23,420 nucleotides of DNA from JBAZTA01 sp964588175 (GTDB lineage Bacteria > Omnitrophota > Gorgyraeia > Gygaellales > Profunditerraquicolaceae), in the NCBI GenBank assembly GCA_964588175.1, contig CAZPNW010000061.1, forward strand, positions 1 to 23,420, read 5' to 3'. Positions within the stretch are counted from its first letter, which is position 1; each line of letters begins with the position of its first letter. The notes under the pieces are model-generated. The model saw nothing but the letters and a program-made list of their open reading frames with translations, had not been told where the DNA came from and did no database searches. Both the position numbers and the translations under genes were made by a program. Below, one piece after another: positions 22,090-23,420 of the stretch.

Positions 22090-23420
22090 ATGTTCTATTC
22101 GAGAAAACAACTGATTAATCTTTTGCAGCACAATGGGTTATTAACTTCTCAGGATGTTCAGGAACTCTGTGAACCTCAGGGGAAGAATATCCTGCAATTA
22201 AGCGCCTTTCTGATCGAAAAAAAAAATATTTCAAAAGAACGTTTATCAGAATTTGTCAAAACCCATTGTAATATCCCTCTGGTTGATATCTCCCAACTCA
22301 AAATAAATCCTGAAGCGATACGCTGCCTGCCAACTCAAGTCGCCAGAAAATATTCTATCTTTCCTTTACTTAAAACCAACCTCGGTATTACTTTGGGGGT
22401 TTCAGACCCTGCGGTTATTTTTGACCTTGAAGAAATCAAGGAGTTTAAAGATAAGCAGATCAATCCGGTCATCGCCCCGCGTAAAGAGCTCGGCGAGCTT
22501 ATTGAAAAGAATTATCCTTTACAGGATGAGTCCCGGTATCCGTCTTATACGATGGACGATGTTTTTGGCACCGATTTCGCGGAAATTACCGAAAAAGTAG
22601 GCGCTACGATTGATGTCTCCGAGCTTGTTCAGATAACTCAGGAGATGCCTGTTGTCAAAGCGACTAACTTTGTTTTGTTTAAAGCGGTCGAATTAAAAGC
22701 AAGCGATATTTTGATAGAACCGCTGGAAAACGCGACCCGGATACGCTTTCGAATAGACGGAATATATCACCAGATCGAACTTTTGCCCCGGTCTTTCCAC
22801 GATTTCATAGTTTCCCGTATCAAGGTTATTTCTGAGCTGGATATCGCGGAACACCGTTTTCCTCAAGACGGCCAGTTTAAGATGAGTGTCAATGATAGAG
22901 ATATTGATTTCCGTGTTTCGGTATTCCCGACCATACAGGGTGAAAAAGCGGTGATCCGCATCCTTGATAGTTCATCGGCAAATGTGGATATCAATAAATT
23001 AGGGCTCAAAGAAGAGGATGGGGAAAGATTAAAGAAAGCGGCACTGCTGCCTTTTGGCATGATCCTGGTATGCGGCCCGACAGGATCGGGCAAGACTTCG
23101 ACGCTTTATTCGGTCTTGAAATATGTGCATACTCCTGAAAAGAATATTATTACCGTTGAAGATCCCGTGGAGTGCCAAGTCAAAGGCGTTAATCAGGTCC
23201 CGATCAATCCTAAGGCAGGGCTTAATTTCAGCCGTTGCCTGCGTTCTATCCTGCGGCAGGACCCGGATGTGATCATGATAGGCGAGATCCGTGATTTCGA
23301 AACAGTCGATATTGCGATCAAGGCAGCGCTTACGGGGCATTTGGTCTTAAGTACTTTGCATACGACCACCGCCGCCGGTTCAATAATCCGCCTGAAAGAT
23401 ATGGGTGTCGAGCCGTTTCT
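22090..23420 (+). CDS. pilB: Type IV pilus/type II secretion assembly ATPase (PilB/GspE), 3'-truncated by the window
   Basis: 443 residues are visible from ATG 22090 and the frame is still open at the right edge; family members are about 560 residues. An N-terminal GspE_N domain (about 1-150) is followed by the ATPase. Motifs: SDILIEP near 201, RIRFRIDG near 217, Walker A GPTGSGKT at 329-336, an Asp box around VEDPVE, Walker B DPDVIMIGEIRD near 391-402, and the His box TGHLVLSTLHT. It powers pilus or pseudopilus assembly from the cytoplasmic face of the inner membrane. The common family reading SDIHIEP has L for H here. The C-terminal zinc-binding cysteines would lie beyond the window. Pilus and secretion versions cannot be separated from this part. 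The cut-off frame has no stop in the window. Confidence 0.92.
   Translation, partial: MFYSRKQLINLLQHNGLLTSQDVQELCEPQGKNILQLSAFLIEKKNISKERLSEFVKTHCNIPLVDISQLKINPEAIRCLPTQVARKYSIFPLLKTNLGITLGVSDPAVIFDLEEIKEFKDKQINPVIAPRKELGELIEKNYPLQDESRYPSYTMDDVFGTDFAEITEKVGATIDVSELVQITQEMPVVKATNFVLFKAVELKASDILIEPLENATRIRFRIDGIYHQIELLPRSFHDFIVSRIKVISELDIAEHRFPQDGQFKMSVNDRDIDFRVSVFPTIQGEKAVIRILDSSSANVDINKLGLKEEDGERLKKAALLPFGMILVCGPTGSGKTSTLYSVLKYVHTPEKNIITVEDPVECQVKGVNQVPINPKAGLNFSRCLRSILRQDPDVIMIGEIRDFETVDIAIKAALTGHLVLSTLHTTTAAGSIIRLKDMGVEPF

Overview
The window looks like a chromosomal segment of an uncultured, lipid A-making (diderm) bacterium. It has LpxB, an MsbA-type exporter, an AsmA-like envelope protein and a type IV pilus/type II secretion ATPase. 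It also has a split carB, a DUF1846 protein and a bacterial Ste24-type protease. Moderate GC, short hypothetical genes and intergenic regions full of palindromes fit candidate phylum Omnitrophota (OP3) or a neighbour. That placement is inference from gene content; no rRNA or marker phylogeny is available here.

Layout on the + strand. A HEAT-like helical protein, cut by the left edge, overlaps an HD-GYP-type phosphohydrolase gene (1-2688). An LhgO-like FAD oxidoreductase follows (2740-3897). Next is a pyrimidine block: pyrG with an unusual terminator-containing leader, carA, and a carB that holds only the N-terminal half of the enzyme (4169-8774). DUF1846 has its own promoter (8860-10386). A small cysteine-bearing protein, a beta-CASP metallo-beta-lactamase nuclease, a stand-alone L27-like protein and an M48/Ste24 protease fill 10671-13852. 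An exported cyclophilin, a tandem-ACT protein, an exported TPR-like protein and an AsmA-like protein run to 17674.

On the - strand, a Gfo/Idh oxidoreductase overlaps lpxB (19758 to 17678), converging on the AsmA-like gene with a 3 bp gap. An msbA-like ABC exporter diverges from them, and a pilB/gspE gene runs off the right edge. Gfo/Idh, LpxB and MsbA form a lipid A synthesis and export neighbourhood. The Gfo/Idh gene may be GnnA-like, which would suggest amide-linked lipid A.

The most unusual signal is in the gaps and gene ends. At least seven palindromic or multi-hairpin elements of several unrelated sequence families sit between genes. Two of them run into the 3' ends of lhgO and carA and encode the last 11-15 residues and the stop codon. 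One flanks the -35 of the L27-like gene, one abuts the ribosome binding site of the ACT gene, and a perfect 20 bp terminator-like stem lies inside the start of the Ste24 gene. Seven sigma70-type promoters with 16-17 bp spacers could be placed. No CRISPR array, tRNA, rRNA, transposase or phage gene was seen.
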